DNA of 64,000 nucleotides, taken from Ornithinimicrobium cryptoxanthini (lineage in GTDB: Bacteria > Actinomycetota > Actinomycetes > Actinomycetales > Dermatophilaceae). The stretch is taken from NCBI RefSeq assembly GCF_023923205.1, contig NZ_CP099490.1, positions 2,232,001 through 2,296,000 of the forward strand, given 5' to 3'. The notes beneath the pieces are model-generated. The model saw only the letters and a list, made by a program, of their open reading frames with translations, was not told the DNA's origin and made no database searches. Below, piece after piece: positions 35,558 through 43,971 of the stretch (position 1 is its first letter; the number at the start of each line of letters is the position of its first letter). The translations under genes and the position numbers were made by a program.

Positions 35558-35623
35558 CTGGGCACGGTTTCACCGCCTGCGGGAGAGGAATTTCCCTCCC
35601 GCAGGCGAGTTATCCGTGCCCAG
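35558..35623 (+). terminator. Hairpin downstream of fabF, copy 2 of the 56-nt structured repeat
   Basis: An outer perfect 10-bp stem (ctgggcacgg / ccgtgcccag) encloses an inner 11-bp stem (35574-35584 with 35597-35607). The core unit 35563-35618 matches the element after aceE in length (56 nt) and at about 41 positions. The stem bases differ in a compensated way. The T-run is broken here (gttat), so termination may be weaker. Confidence 0.75.
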
Positions 35624-35734
35624 CCTAAGCGGGTGGCGACCGGTGCCTGTCGTATGCCGGTCAGTCGTCTGCGCGGGCCCGCCCAGTGTGCAGTGCGAGA
35701 CGATGCGCCCGCACGGGGTAGCGTCTCGACCCCT

Positions 35735-36868
35735 ATGCACATTCTCCGGGTCGCCAACTTTGTCAGCCCCACGTCCGGCGGCATCAAGACCGCGCTCCGA
35801 CACTGGGGCGAGCTCTATCAGGCACGCGGTCACACCGCGTCCCTGATCATCCCCGTCGGCAAGGGCGAGGAGCCCGGGGTGACCCACGAGTCCCAGGGCA
35901 CGGTCTACCGCGTCCCGGCGACCCGGATCGTCGGCACCGACTACTCCCTGATGTTCAGCCGGGTCCGGATGAGCCGTCTGATGGAGAAGATCTCCCCTGA
36001 CACCCTGGAGGTCTCGGACCGCTCCACGACCCGTTGGATGGGGCGCTGGGCCCGGCGACGCGGCATCGGCAGCATCATGATCAGCCACGAGAACATGACG
36101 GGCATCATGGTGCGGCGCACCCCGGTCCCCGACGCGCCTGCGGTGTGGGCCGCCGACTTTATCAACGGCCGCAGCGCCGACGACTACGACGCCATCGTGT
36201 GCCCGAGCAACTTTGCGGCCGACGAGTTCCGTCGCAATGGCATCCCGGCCAAGGTGGTGGAGCTGGGGGTCGACCTGGATGTGTTCCACCCCGACGACTC
36301 CTACACGCACCTCACGCCGGGCGGGAACCGCCGGAGCGACGACGAGGCCTTGCAGATCATCCACTGCGGGCGGATGGCACCGGAGAAGAACCCGCAGCTG
36401 TCCATCGAGACGCTCCGGGCACTGGTCCGTCGAGGCATCCCGGCGCACCTCACGGTCCTCGGCCAGGGACCACTTCGGGAGCACCTGATCGAGGTGGCGC
36501 GGGACCTGCCGGTGACCTTCCACTCCTATATCCGTGGGCGTGCGGCGCTGGCGACGGTCATGCAGCGTGCGGACGTCGCGATCGCACCAGGACCGCTGGA
36601 AACGTTCGGGCTGGCCGCCCTGGAGGCGCTGGCCTGCGGGGTCCCGACGGTGTGCCCCGACGAGGGCGCCCTGGCGGAGGTCGTGAAGGACGGCGGCATC
36701 GCGGCACCGTCGGACCCGGAGAAGTTCGCTGACGCGGTGCTTGAGCTCAGCCAGCGCCCGGGGGCGCGAGCACTCGCCAGGGCTCAGGCCGAGACGTTCA
36801 GCTGGGAGCACTCAGCCGACGACATGCTGGCCGTCCACGAGGAAGTGGCGCGTCTGCACAGGAGTTGA
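35735..36868 (+). CDS. Glycosyltransferase family 4 (GT-B fold)
   Basis: This 377-residue retaining glycosyltransferase has HILRVANFVSPTSGGIKTAL for the acceptor domain and IHCGRMAPEKNPQLSIETL for the nucleotide-sugar domain. GPLETFGLAALEALACGVPTVC, the E-x7-E signature, is split across positions 285-306. Donor and acceptor are unknown; phosphatidylinositol mannosyltransferase-type enzymes are the nearest class I can suggest. The ATG at 35735 is the first in-frame codon matching the family start. TAGCGT lies 10 bases upstream. Confidence 0.9.
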   Translation: MHILRVANFVSPTSGGIKTALRHWGELYQARGHTASLIIPVGKGEEPGVTHESQGTVYRVPATRIVGTDYSLMFSRVRMSRLMEKISPDTLEVSDRSTTRWMGRWARRRGIGSIMISHENMTGIMVRRTPVPDAPAVWAADFINGRSADDYDAIVCPSNFAADEFRRNGIPAKVVELGVDLDVFHPDDSYTHLTPGGNRRSDDEALQIIHCGRMAPEKNPQLSIETLRALVRRGIPAHLTVLGQGPLREHLIEVARDLPVTFHSYIRGRAALATVMQRADVAIAPGPLETFGLAALEALACGVPTVCPDEGALAEVVKDGGIAAPSDPEKFADAVLELSQRPGARALARAQAETFSWEHSADDMLAVHEEVARLHRS

Positions 36869-36878
36869 CGAAGAGTCG

Positions 36879-37394
36879 TCAGCTCACCTTGTGGAGCCAC
36901 TTGACCGGAGCGCCCTCGCCGGCATAGCGGAACTCCTCCAGCTCGGTGTCCCAGGCGGAGCCGAGCGCACGGTCCAGCTCGGCGGTGAGCACCGCCATGT
37001 TGCCAGCTGCCTCGTCGACGATGCCGCGGATGCGGTCCTCGTTGACGACGACGTCGCCATTGGCCGAGAGCCTGCTGTGGTGAATGCCCAGCTCGGGCGT
37101 GTGGGTCCAGCGGGCACCGTCGCTCCCGCGGCTGGCTTCCTCGACGACCTCATAGCGGAGGCCATCCCAGCCGCGCATGGCGCTGGCGAGAGATGCCCCG
37201 GTGCCGGCGTCGCCGGTCCAGGAGAACTCAGCCCGCATGGTGCCGGGCTGCGCCGGCTGCGGGACCCAGTCAAGGGACACGCGGGTGTCGAGGACACCCT
37301 CGAGCGCCCAGGTGATGTGCGGGCACAACGCGGTAGGGGTGGAGTGAATAAACACCACCCCGCGCGTCACGATACGCGGCGTCACAGCAGACAT
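36879..37394 (-). CDS. DUF3145 family protein
   Basis: This 171-residue actinobacterial protein has RGVVFIHSTPTALCPHITWALEGVL near the start, interrupted here at the Cys-Pro-His, and WTHTPELGIHHSRLSANGDVVVNED. No enzymatic motif is assigned. AGGAGG lies just before the ATG at 37394. Members are frequently found near fabF/accD-type lipid genes, so a link to fatty-acid synthesis is plausible but unproven. A promoter with a palindromic operator lies at 37483-37519. Confidence 0.93.
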   Translation of the reverse strand: MSAVTPRIVTRGVVFIHSTPTALCPHITWALEGVLDTRVSLDWVPQPAQPGTMRAEFSWTGDAGTGASLASAMRGWDGLRYEVVEEASRGSDGARWTHTPELGIHHSRLSANGDVVVNEDRIRGIVDEAAGNMAVLTAELDRALGSAWDTELEEFRYAGEGAPVKWLHKVS

Positions 37395-37482
37395 CCGGAA
37401 CCTCCTGTGTGGTGTGAGGGACGTCTTCCCCAACGGCCTCAACCACACGTCGATGCGGGTGTCGCATCCGGTGACGCGACCC

Positions 37483-37511
37483 ATTGTGCTCTCTTGTCAC
37501 ACGAGTATCAA
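37483..37511 (-). promoter_or_regulatory. Promoter of the DUF3145 gene
   Basis: On the minus strand TTGATA (37506-37511) is followed after 17 bases by CACAAT (37483-37488). The predicted transcript has an 80-base leader with AGGAGG before the ATG. Confidence 0.55.
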
Positions 37512-37519
37512 GTGTGACA
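37495..37519. promoter_or_regulatory. Operator-like inverted repeat over the DUF3145 -35 box
   Basis: tgtcacac and gtgtgaca are perfect 8-bp arms with a 9-nt spacer. The spacer holds the -35 hexamer, so a bound dimer would block RNA polymerase. The regulator is unknown. Confidence 0.5.
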
Positions 37520-37573
37520 GCGTGGCGAGTTCTGCGACACGCCGACGGAGACAGTCTGTGGTCACGTCTCGGG

Positions 37574-37647
37574 TGGGCCAGCAGGGGCTTGAACCCTGGA
37601 CCGACGGATTATGAGTCCGCTGCTCTAACCGGCTGAGCTACTGGCCC
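37574..37647 (-). tRNA. tRNA with anticodon CAU, probably tRNA-Ile2 (lysidine)
   Basis: On the minus strand the 74-nt gene has acceptor GGGCCAG pairing with CTGGCCC. The anticodon stem-loop is GCGGA-CTCATAA-TCCGT and the T-loop is TTCAAGC. Pairs C4-G69 and C5-G68 in the acceptor stem are the determinants reported for TilS, favouring Ile2 over elongator Met. The discriminator is A. A TAGGAT -10 lies at 37660-37665, 12 bases upstream of the 5' end. No CCA is encoded. Confidence 0.92.
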
Positions 37648-37786
37648 CAAGCGGGACTGATCCTAACGCGAGCAGTCGCCGCGCCCGGTCCCCCAGGGGC
37701 GCAACCCCCACGCGCCCGGCCACGCCGTTTGGACTCATTTCGGTTACGGCTCACGCAAACTCCTACACCTCGGTGTCGCACCCGAC

Positions 37787-37792
37787 TAGGGT
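37787..37792 (+). promoter_or_regulatory. Leaderless -10 of gluA
   Basis: TAGGGT ends 7 bases before the ATG at 37800. Confidence 0.45.
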
Positions 37793-37799
37793 TCCTGCC

Positions 37800-38573
37800 A
37801 TGAGCGACGACGCCGACGGCTACCCGGAGCCCACCAACGTGCCACTGGTGGTCCTCGAGGATGTCAACAAGCACTTCGGTGACCTGCACGTGCTCAAGGA
37901 CATCAACCTGACGGTCCACCAGGGCGAGGTCGTGGTCGTGATTGGACCCTCTGGCTCTGGCAAGTCGACTCTGTGCCGCACGATCAACCGCCTGGAGACC
38001 TACGAGTCCGGCACGATCACCATCCACGGGGACCGGCTGCCCGAGGAGGGCAAGGCTCTGGCCAAGCTCCGCGCCGACGTCGGCATGGTCTTCCAGTCCT
38101 TCAACCTCTTCTCCCACAAGACGATCCTCGAGAACGTCACCATGGGCCCCATCAAGGTGCGCGGCGTGAAGTCAGCCGACGCCAAGAAGCGGGCCATGGA
38201 GCTGCTTGAGCGCGTCGGGGTGGCTCACCAGGCGGCCAAATACCCTGCCCAGCTCTCCGGCGGGCAGCAGCAGCGCGTGGCCATCGCCCGGTCCCTGGCG
38301 ATGGAGCCGACCGTGATGCTCTTCGACGAGCCGACCTCGGCGCTCGACCCGGAGATGATCAACGAGGTCCTCGACGTCATGATCCAGCTCGCCAAGTCCG
38401 GCATGACGATGATCGTGGTCACCCATGAGATGGGCTTCGCACGCAAGGCCGCAGACCGGGTCGTCTTCATGTCCGACGGCGCGATCCTCGAGGAGAACAA
38501 CCCGGAGCAGTTCTTCACCAACCCGCAGACGGACCGGTGCAAGGACTTCCTGGGCAAGATCCTCACCCACTGA
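37800..38573 (+). CDS. gluA: Glutamate ABC transporter ATP-binding protein
   Basis: This 257-residue ATPase has Walker [10 protein letters not shown] (near residue 47), Q-loop [11 protein letters not shown], signature [16 protein letters not shown], Walker [13 protein letters not shown] and the H-loop VTHEMGFA. It energises glutamate uptake with GluB, GluC and GluD encoded downstream. The ATG at 37800 lacks a ribosome-binding site but has TAGGGT 7 bases before it. Confidence 0.96.
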   Translation: MSDDADGYPEPTNVPLVVLEDVNKHFGDLHVLKDINLTVHQGEVVVVIGPSGSGKSTLCRTINRLETYESGTITIHGDRLPEEGKALAKLRADVGMVFQSFNLFSHKTILENVTMGPIKVRGVKSADAKKRAMELLERVGVAHQAAKYPAQLSGGQQQRVAIARSLAMEPTVMLFDEPTSALDPEMINEVLDVMIQLAKSGMTMIVVTHEMGFARKAADRVVFMSDGAILEENNPEQFFTNPQTDRCKDFLGKILTH

Positions 38574-38613
38574 CCCCCGACCACCGAGCAGGACCACAAC
38601 CAAGGAGAAACCT

Positions 38614-39462
38614 ATGCAGCGCAACACCTTCCGCATCGCGGCATTGCTCGCGGCCGGCGCCCTGGCGCTCAGCGCCTGTGGCGGTGACGGCGACGACACC
38701 GAGGCCACCGAGGGCGGCGGAGGCGACTCCGACGAGACCCTAACTGTCGGGATCAAGTTCGATCAGCCCGGACTGGGCTTGAAGGACGGCGACGAATACG
38801 TCGGCATGGACGTCGACGTTGCCCGCGCCGTGGCCGAGGAGCTGGGCTTCAGCGAGGACCAGATCACCTTCAAGGAGTCTCCGTCCGCCCAGCGCGAAAC
38901 CATGCTGGAGACCGGCCAGGTCGACATGATCTTCGCGACCTACTCCATCACGGACACCCGCAAGGAGAAGGTCCAGTTCGCGGGGCCCTACTTCGTCGCC
39001 GGCCAGGACCTGCTCGTCGCGACCGACAGCGACATCACCGGGCCGGACGACCTGGACGGCAAGCTCCTCTGCTCGGTGACCGGGTCGACCTCCGCAGTCA
39101 ACGTGCAGGAGGCAGTCCCCGGAGTCCAGCTGCAGGAGTACGGCACCTACTCCGAGTGCGTCGAGCAGCTGGCCAACGGCACCGTGGACGCGCTCACCAC
39201 CGATGACGTGATCCTCGCCGGCTATGCCGCGCAGGAGCAGTACGCCGGCCAGTTCAAGGTCGTGGGTGCGCCCTTCAGCGAGGAGAACTTCGGCGTCGGC
39301 CTCGCCAAGGACGACGACCGGTGCGAGGAGATCAACGAGATCCTCAACGGCCTGTGGGAGGACGGCACCATGGACCAGATCATCGAGGACAACCTCGGTG
39401 GGGCCGACTACACGCCCAACGCCGACAACAACCCGCCTGAGGCGGGCGGCCACTGCGGCTGA
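38614..39462 (+). CDS. gluB: Glutamate-binding lipoprotein
   Basis: This 282-residue lipoprotein has a signal peptide ending in the lipobox LSAC (Cys near residue 22). A Gly/Glu/Asp-rich linker follows, then a type-II periplasmic-binding fold (VGIKFDQPGLGLKDGDEYVGMDVD split by a turn, DMIFATYSITDTRKEKVQF). It captures glutamate outside the membrane. AAGGAGAAA precedes the ATG. A perfect 15-bp hairpin lies between this gene and gluC. Confidence 0.96.
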   Translation: MQRNTFRIAALLAAGALALSACGGDGDDTEATEGGGGDSDETLTVGIKFDQPGLGLKDGDEYVGMDVDVARAVAEELGFSEDQITFKESPSAQRETMLETGQVDMIFATYSITDTRKEKVQFAGPYFVAGQDLLVATDSDITGPDDLDGKLLCSVTGSTSAVNVQEAVPGVQLQEYGTYSECVEQLANGTVDALTTDDVILAGYAAQEQYAGQFKVVGAPFSEENFGVGLAKDDDRCEEINEILNGLWEDGTMDQIIEDNLGGADYTPNADNNPPEAGGHCG

Positions 39463-39472
39463 CCCCCGCGAC

Positions 39473-39510
39473 GCCCGGCATACTCCCCCCACTGCGGGAG
39501 TATGCCGGGC
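39473..39510 (+). other. Perfect 15-bp intercistronic hairpin, gluB-gluC
   Basis: gcccggcatactccc (39473-39487) pairs exactly with gggagtatgccgggc (39496-39510) around an 8-nt loop. No T-tract follows. It probably sets stoichiometry by protecting the gluB message from 3' decay; binding proteins are needed in excess over permeases. Confidence 0.75.
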
Positions 39511-39546
39511 GGGCCCGGTGCCTGACCAACTCACCCTGGGAGACAG

Positions 39547-40227
39547 ATGCTTGAGCTGATCGAGGACTACCAGCTCCTCTCGGCGTTCTGGATGACCATC
39601 AAGCTGGCCGCGTGGTCCGCGGTGTTCTCGTTGATCATCGGCACGATCGTGGCGATCATGCGCGTCTCGCCGGTCAGGATCTTCCAGTCCCTTGGCACGG
39701 CCTACGTCACGCTGCTGCGCAACACGCCCCTGACGTTGATCGTCCTGTTCGCCAGTCTCGGTCTGTGGGGTCAGCTCGGCATCGAGCTGGCCTCCCGCGA
39801 CTCCTCGACGTTCGTGATCGACAACGGGTTCCGGCTCGCGGTGCTCGGTCTCAGCGTCTACCACGCGGCCTTCGTCTGCGAGGCGCTGCGCAGCGGCGTC
39901 AACACGATCCCGGTCGGTCAGGCGGAGGCGGCTCGCTCGATCGGTCTGACGTTCGGCCAGAGCCTGCGCAACGTGATCCTGCCCCAGGCCTTCCGCGGCG
40001 CGATCACCCCACTGGGCAACGTGCTGATCGCGCTCACCAAGAACACTACGGTCGTGGCGGCCATCGGTGTCGCCGAGACCGCCTACCGGATGAAGGCGAT
40101 CGCCGAGTTCGAGCCAGGCATGCTGATGGTGGGCTTCGCCATCGTGGCACTCGGTTTTGTGATCCTGACCCTCCCGATGGGCATGTTGACCAGCTATCTG
40201 TCCACACGTCTGGCGGTGCGGCGATGA
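39547..40227 (+). CDS. gluC: Glutamate ABC transporter permease GluC
   Basis: This 226-residue permease has five membrane segments and the EAA loop EAARSIGLTFGQSLRNVILPQAFR, split at Ser-Leu, near residue 128. It pairs with GluD to form the channel. GGGAGACAG lies before the ATG. Its TGA overlaps the gluD start (ATGA). Confidence 0.95.
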   Translation: MLELIEDYQLLSAFWMTIKLAAWSAVFSLIIGTIVAIMRVSPVRIFQSLGTAYVTLLRNTPLTLIVLFASLGLWGQLGIELASRDSSTFVIDNGFRLAVLGLSVYHAAFVCEALRSGVNTIPVGQAEAARSIGLTFGQSLRNVILPQAFRGAITPLGNVLIALTKNTTVVAAIGVAETAYRMKAIAEFEPGMLMVGFAIVALGFVILTLPMGMLTSYLSTRLAVRR

Positions 40228-41117
40228 CTGACACGACACGCGTCCTGTTCGACGCACCCGGCCCCCGGGCACGCCTGCGCTATCGGATCCTCGCGGGCGT
40301 CGGCATCCTGCTCGTGCTGGCCCTGGCCTATGCCGTTTTCCTCCGGCTCGACGAGAAGGACCAGCTCACCGCGGCCCGGTGGGACTGGGTCCTGACCGCC
40401 AGCGCGTGGAACAACTATCTGATCCCCGGCCTGTGGGACACCCTGCGCGCCGCCGCCATCTCGATCGTGCTCGCGATGGTGCTCGCCCTCCTCCTGGCGT
40501 TGGCCCGGATGTCCGAGATCGCACCGCTGCGGTGGGCAGCAGGTGTCGTCGTGGAGTTCTTCCGCGCCGTCCCCGTGCTGATCATGATGCTGTTCGTCTT
40601 CTGGTTCCTGGCCCACCGCGGCTGGTTCCCGAACACCCTCAACCCGATGATCGGCGTCATCATCGGCCTGGTGATGTATAACGCCTCCGTGCTCTGCGAG
40701 GTCATCCGCAACGGCGTCGTGTCCCTCCCGGCCGGACAGCGCGAGGCTGGCCTGTCGATCGGGCTCTCGCCCGCGCAGGTGCGGCGCTCGATCCTTATCC
40801 CCCAGTCGCTGACCGCGATGCTGCCGACGCTGATCAGCCAGATCATCGTCATCACCAAGGACACCGCACTGGGCTACCTGATCCTCTATCCCGAACTGGT
40901 GACCAGAGGGCGGCAACTCGGCTCGTCGGAGGCGGCGACGCTGCCCGCCTACGTGGTGGTAGCGGTCCTGTTCATCCTCATCAACTACACCCTCAGCAAG
41001 ATCGCTGAGGGCGTCGAGAACCGCCAGCGCAGGCGCGCCCGCAGCGCCGGACCGGTCGCCGACGCCGACCAGCCGGCCGTCCAGGTGCCCATCACACCTG
41101 GCGGATCCACCTTCTGA
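40224..41117 (+). CDS. gluD: Glutamate ABC transporter permease GluD
   Basis: This 297-residue permease has a hydrophilic N-terminus and an extra helix before the common fold. Its EAA loop is EAGLSIGLSPAQVRRSILIPQS near residue 175, interrupted in the middle. A charged C-terminal tail follows. The ATG overlaps the gluC stop. A strong hairpin at 41139-41170 follows. Confidence 0.95.
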   Translation: MTDTTRVLFDAPGPRARLRYRILAGVGILLVLALAYAVFLRLDEKDQLTAARWDWVLTASAWNNYLIPGLWDTLRAAAISIVLAMVLALLLALARMSEIAPLRWAAGVVVEFFRAVPVLIMMLFVFWFLAHRGWFPNTLNPMIGVIIGLVMYNASVLCEVIRNGVVSLPAGQREAGLSIGLSPAQVRRSILIPQSLTAMLPTLISQIIVITKDTALGYLILYPELVTRGRQLGSSEAATLPAYVVVAVLFILINYTLSKIAEGVENRQRRRARSAGPVADADQPAVQVPITPGGSTF

Positions 41118-41138
41118 GGGGGTTCCCTCGTCACGCCG

Positions 41139-41172
41139 ACGGCCCGGATCTGCTCCCAGATCCGGGCCGTTT
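41139..41172 (+). terminator. Terminator of the glu operon
   Basis: acggcccggatct (41139-41151) pairs perfectly with 41158-41170 around a 6-nt loop, then a TT follows. The stem is 13 bp with a short T-run. Confidence 0.8.
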
Positions 41173-41244
41173 CTGCGCTGCTTGGGGCGGTGGGCATGCG
41201 GGTTCCGCCAGCTGAGCGACCACCGTCATCGCCCGCGACGGGTG

Positions 41245-41275
41245 AAGCCCGGACCTACGATCCGTAGCCGGGCTT
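41245..41275 (-). terminator. Two-part hairpin downstream of tRNA-Asn
   Basis: aagcccgg / ccgggctt (8 bp) encloses a second stem ctacg / cgtag, 29 bases past the tRNA-Asn 3' end on the minus strand. It may process or terminate the tRNA transcript. No T-tract is present. Confidence 0.45.
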
Positions 41276-41303
41276 GATGTCGCAGATGGAGCAGTTCCGT
41301 CGG

Positions 41304-41376
41304 CTCCCCCGGTTGGACTCGAACCAACAACCTGCCGGTTAACAGCCGGCTGCTCTGCCAATTGAGCTACAGGGGA
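41304..41376 (-). tRNA. tRNA-Asn (anticodon GUU)
   Basis: On the minus strand the 73-nt gene has acceptor TCCCCTG pairing with CGGGGGA. The D-arm is TAGCTCAATTGGCAGAGCA. The anticodon arm is GCCGG-CTGTTAA-CCGGC with GTT. The T-arm is GTTGG-TTCGAGT-CCAAC, with discriminator G. No full CCA is encoded. Confidence 0.97.
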
Positions 41377-41415
41377 ATGTGCACACCCCGAAGGTGGCAG
41401 CGAGCAGTGACTCTA

Positions 41416-41946
41416 TCACGCACCCAGGGGCGACATGCCACTCTGGTCGCGCAGTGTGGCACGCGCCACGGCGACCTGTCTGGCCAGCTCCTGATCGTCG
41501 GATCGGGCCCTGGCGCCGAGCACTACCTGGTCGATCAGCTCGCGGGTCGCCAGGTCCTTGCGGATCGCCACCTGGGCGGTGCGGCCGGGGCCGAGATCGA
41601 CCTGGCGCACCAGCACCACGCTGGCCTGGACGCGGTCGCGGAAGGCGTCGGTGAACGGGCGGGCGGGACGTCCCGTGAGCTGCCAACTGACCGGAGCGCT
41701 GCCGTCGACCCAGGTGACCTGCAACGTGTCGGACTCCGGGTCCCAGCCGCCGCGGTCGACATCGAGCCAGGGTCGGGAGAGCCGCACCTGCGCATCAGGT
41801 CCGACGACCATGAGGCGGGTGACAGAGGCCAGCACCCACTGGTCGCCCGCGTCGTCATGCGCGGCCGCCACGAGCCGATCGCCGTCGGCCAGCGCCGCTG
41901 CCAGGACCTCAGGCGGCGGGTCCTGCTCCTTGTTGCGCCAGCCCAT
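41416..41946 (-). CDS. Uncharacterised protein co-transcribed with dnaG
   Basis: This 176-residue soluble protein shows GDRLVAAAHDDAGDQWVLAS, VRLSRPWLDVDRGGWDPE and ASVVLVRQVDLGPGRTAQVA. The pattern of alternating strands suggests a beta-barrel or photosystem-reaction-centre-like fold, but I do not recognise a family. Three possible starts lie within seven bases. I choose the ATG at 41946 because GGAG lies 5 bases before it. The GTG at 41952 would overlap the dnaG stop. Confidence 0.8.
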   Translation of the reverse strand: MGWRNKEQDPPPEVLAAALADGDRLVAAAHDDAGDQWVLASVTRLMVVGPDAQVRLSRPWLDVDRGGWDPESDTLQVTWVDGSAPVSWQLTGRPARPFTDAFRDRVQASVVLVRQVDLGPGRTAQVAIRKDLATRELIDQVVLGARARSDDQELARQVAVARATLRDQSGMSPLGA

Positions 41947-41948
41947 CA

Positions 41949-43928
41949 TCACTCCGTCTCTGCGCGCAGCCGCGCCCGCTCGCGATACAAGACGGTCAGC
42001 TGCTCACTGATAGCCCGTTCCTGGGTGCTGCCGGGCTCGGCCCGCTGCAGGGCGCTCATCGCGTCCGCGATGCGGCGGGCCAGCCCCGCCTCGACCACCC
42101 TGCTCAGCAACGAGTCGACATAGCGCCGCGGCGGCAGGGCGCTGCCGGGTTCGAGGGTGACCGGCAAGGGTGCCACCGAGAGCTCGTTGACCAGCGGCTG
42201 AGCCTCAGGTCGCGTCGCCTCCGCCACGGCAGCGGCCCAGCCCTGGGTGCTCAGGGTGCGCGCGGTCGCCAGGCCACCGCCGTCCTTCACTCCCTCGAGC
42301 ACGACCTGGTGAGCAGGAGCCCGCAGAGCATCCGGCGGGAGGCTCGACAGGGCATCGTCGTCCAGGGAGCCGGGGTACTGCAAGGTCACCTGCAGGAGCT
42401 GGCGCTCGGCAGCGACGAGCGGGTCGCGCAGGTCCGGCCGCGGCAGCACGGGTGCTTGCGCAGCCTCGCCCGACTGGTCCGGGCCGGGCCCTTGTCCGCC
42501 CGGGCCGGAGGGGCGCCCGTTCTGACCTGCGGTCGGTGCGGCACGACGCTCGGCAAACTGACCGGGCCGCCCCGAGGGTGCCCGGCCGGCCCTGGCCACC
42601 TCGGCGGCAACACGCTCCACGGGCATGCCGAGCCACCCGGCGGCGGTCCGGACATACTCCGGTCGCAGCGCCTTGTCCCTGATGCCCGCCAAGATCGGGG
42701 CCGCAGCACGCATCGCCGACACCCGCTCCTCCGCACGGTCCAGGTCATAGGGCGCGATCGTGGAGCGGACCGCGAACTCAAACATCGGCACCGCCGCGTC
42801 CACCAGTTCCCGCACCGGCTCGTCGCCACCGCGCAGACGCAGGTCGTTGGGGTCCTGCCCGGCCGGAGCCACCGCGACATACGACTGGCTGGCCCACCGC
42901 TGGTCCTCGCCGAACGCCCGCATCGCGGCCTTCTGCCCGGCGACATCGCCGTCAAAGGTGAACACCACCCGCGCTGGGGACAGGCCCGGCTCATCACGCA
43001 GGATCCGGCGCAGCATCTTGATGTGGTCGATGCCGAAAGCGGTGCCACAGGTGGCCACGGCCGTGTCGACACCGGACAGGTGGCAGGCCATCACGTCGGT
43101 GTAGCCCTCGACGACCACCGCACGGCGCTGCTCGGCCATCGGCTTCTTGGCCAGGTCGAGGCCATAGAGCACCGAGGTCTTCTTGTAGATCGGCGTCTCG
43201 GACGTGTTGAGGTATTTGGCCGCGATGCGGTCATCGTCATAGATCCTGCGCGCCCCGAATCCGATGGTGTCACCGGTGATGTCCCGGATCGGCCAGATCA
43301 CCCGCCCGCGGAAACGGTCATAGAGCCCTCGGCTCCCCCGCCCGGACAAGCCGCCGATCACCAGCTCGTCATCAGTGAAGCCCTTCGCCCGCAGGTGCCG
43401 CGTCAGTGCCTCACCCGACTGCGGCGCATACCCCACCTGGAACACGGCTGCATCATCGAGCGTGAAGCCCTTGGCGTCCATGAACTCGCGGGCCTGCTGT
43501 CCCTCCGGGCTCTCGGCATAGGCGCTGGCATAGAACTCGGCCGCCGCTCGGTGCCCCTCGACCAGGCGTGCCCGCCGGCCCAGTCCACCCTCGGAGTCGC
43601 GCCGGCCCCGGCCCCCGGTGCTCTCGTCATACCTCAGCTCCATGCCGATCTTGCCGGCGAGACGCTCGACGGACTCGGCGAAGGTGAGGTGGTCGACCTT
43701 CATGACGAAGGAGATGACGTCGCCGCCCTCGCCACAGCCGAAACAGTGATAGGCACCCACCGCGGGTCGGACCGTGAAGGATGGGGTCTTCTCGTCGTGG
43801 AACGGGCACAGCCCCTTGAGCGACCCGGTGCCTCCGGGGCGCAGGGTGACGTGCTCGCGCACGACGTCCTCGATCGAGCTGCGCTCCTTGACGGCCTGCA
43901 CGTCCTCGGGTCTGATCAGTCCGGCCAC
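41949..43928 (-). CDS. dnaG: DNA primase
   Basis: DnaG makes RNA primers at the replication fork. The 659-residue protein has an N-terminal zinc ribbon (CPFHDEKTPSF…CFGCGEGGD), the RNA-polymerase domain with YAPQSGEALTRHL, and the Toprim motifs VVVEGYTDVMA and FTFDGDVAGQKA. A Gly/Pro-rich linker (about residues 455-500) and a helical C-terminal domain for DnaB follow. The GTG at 43928 has GGAGG 6-8 bases upstream. Unlike the classical macromolecular operon, no rpsU or sigma gene is attached. Confidence 0.97.
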   Translation of the reverse strand: MAGLIRPEDVQAVKERSSIEDVVREHVTLRPGGTGSLKGLCPFHDEKTPSFTVRPAVGAYHCFGCGEGGDVISFVMKVDHLTFAESVERLAGKIGMELRYDESTGGRGRRDSEGGLGRRARLVEGHRAAAEFYASAYAESPEGQQAREFMDAKGFTLDDAAVFQVGYAPQSGEALTRHLRAKGFTDDELVIGGLSGRGSRGLYDRFRGRVIWPIRDITGDTIGFGARRIYDDDRIAAKYLNTSETPIYKKTSVLYGLDLAKKPMAEQRRAVVVEGYTDVMACHLSGVDTAVATCGTAFGIDHIKMLRRILRDEPGLSPARVVFTFDGDVAGQKAAMRAFGEDQRWASQSYVAVAPAGQDPNDLRLRGGDEPVRELVDAAVPMFEFAVRSTIAPYDLDRAEERVSAMRAAAPILAGIRDKALRPEYVRTAAGWLGMPVERVAAEVARAGRAPSGRPGQFAERRAAPTAGQNGRPSGPGGQGPGPDQSGEAAQAPVLPRPDLRDPLVAAERQLLQVTLQYPGSLDDDALSSLPPDALRAPAHQVVLEGVKDGGGLATARTLSTQGWAAAVAEATRPEAQPLVNELSVAPLPVTLEPGSALPPRRYVDSLLSRVVEAGLARRIADAMSALQRAEPGSTQERAISEQLTVLYRERARLRAETE

Positions 43929-43971
43929 CGACCCTCCTTCAGGTATGCCGTGAGTCTAGGCTGCGGGACCG

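Noticed and set aside
37414..37614. Open frame ending VGQQGLEPWTDGL
   Set aside because: It reads through the tRNA-Ile2 gene in the antisense direction and lacks any support.
41131..41361. Open frame starting MAEQPAVNRQVVGSSPTGGAD
   Set aside because: It lies on the tRNA-Asn sequence and the terminator region; not a gene.
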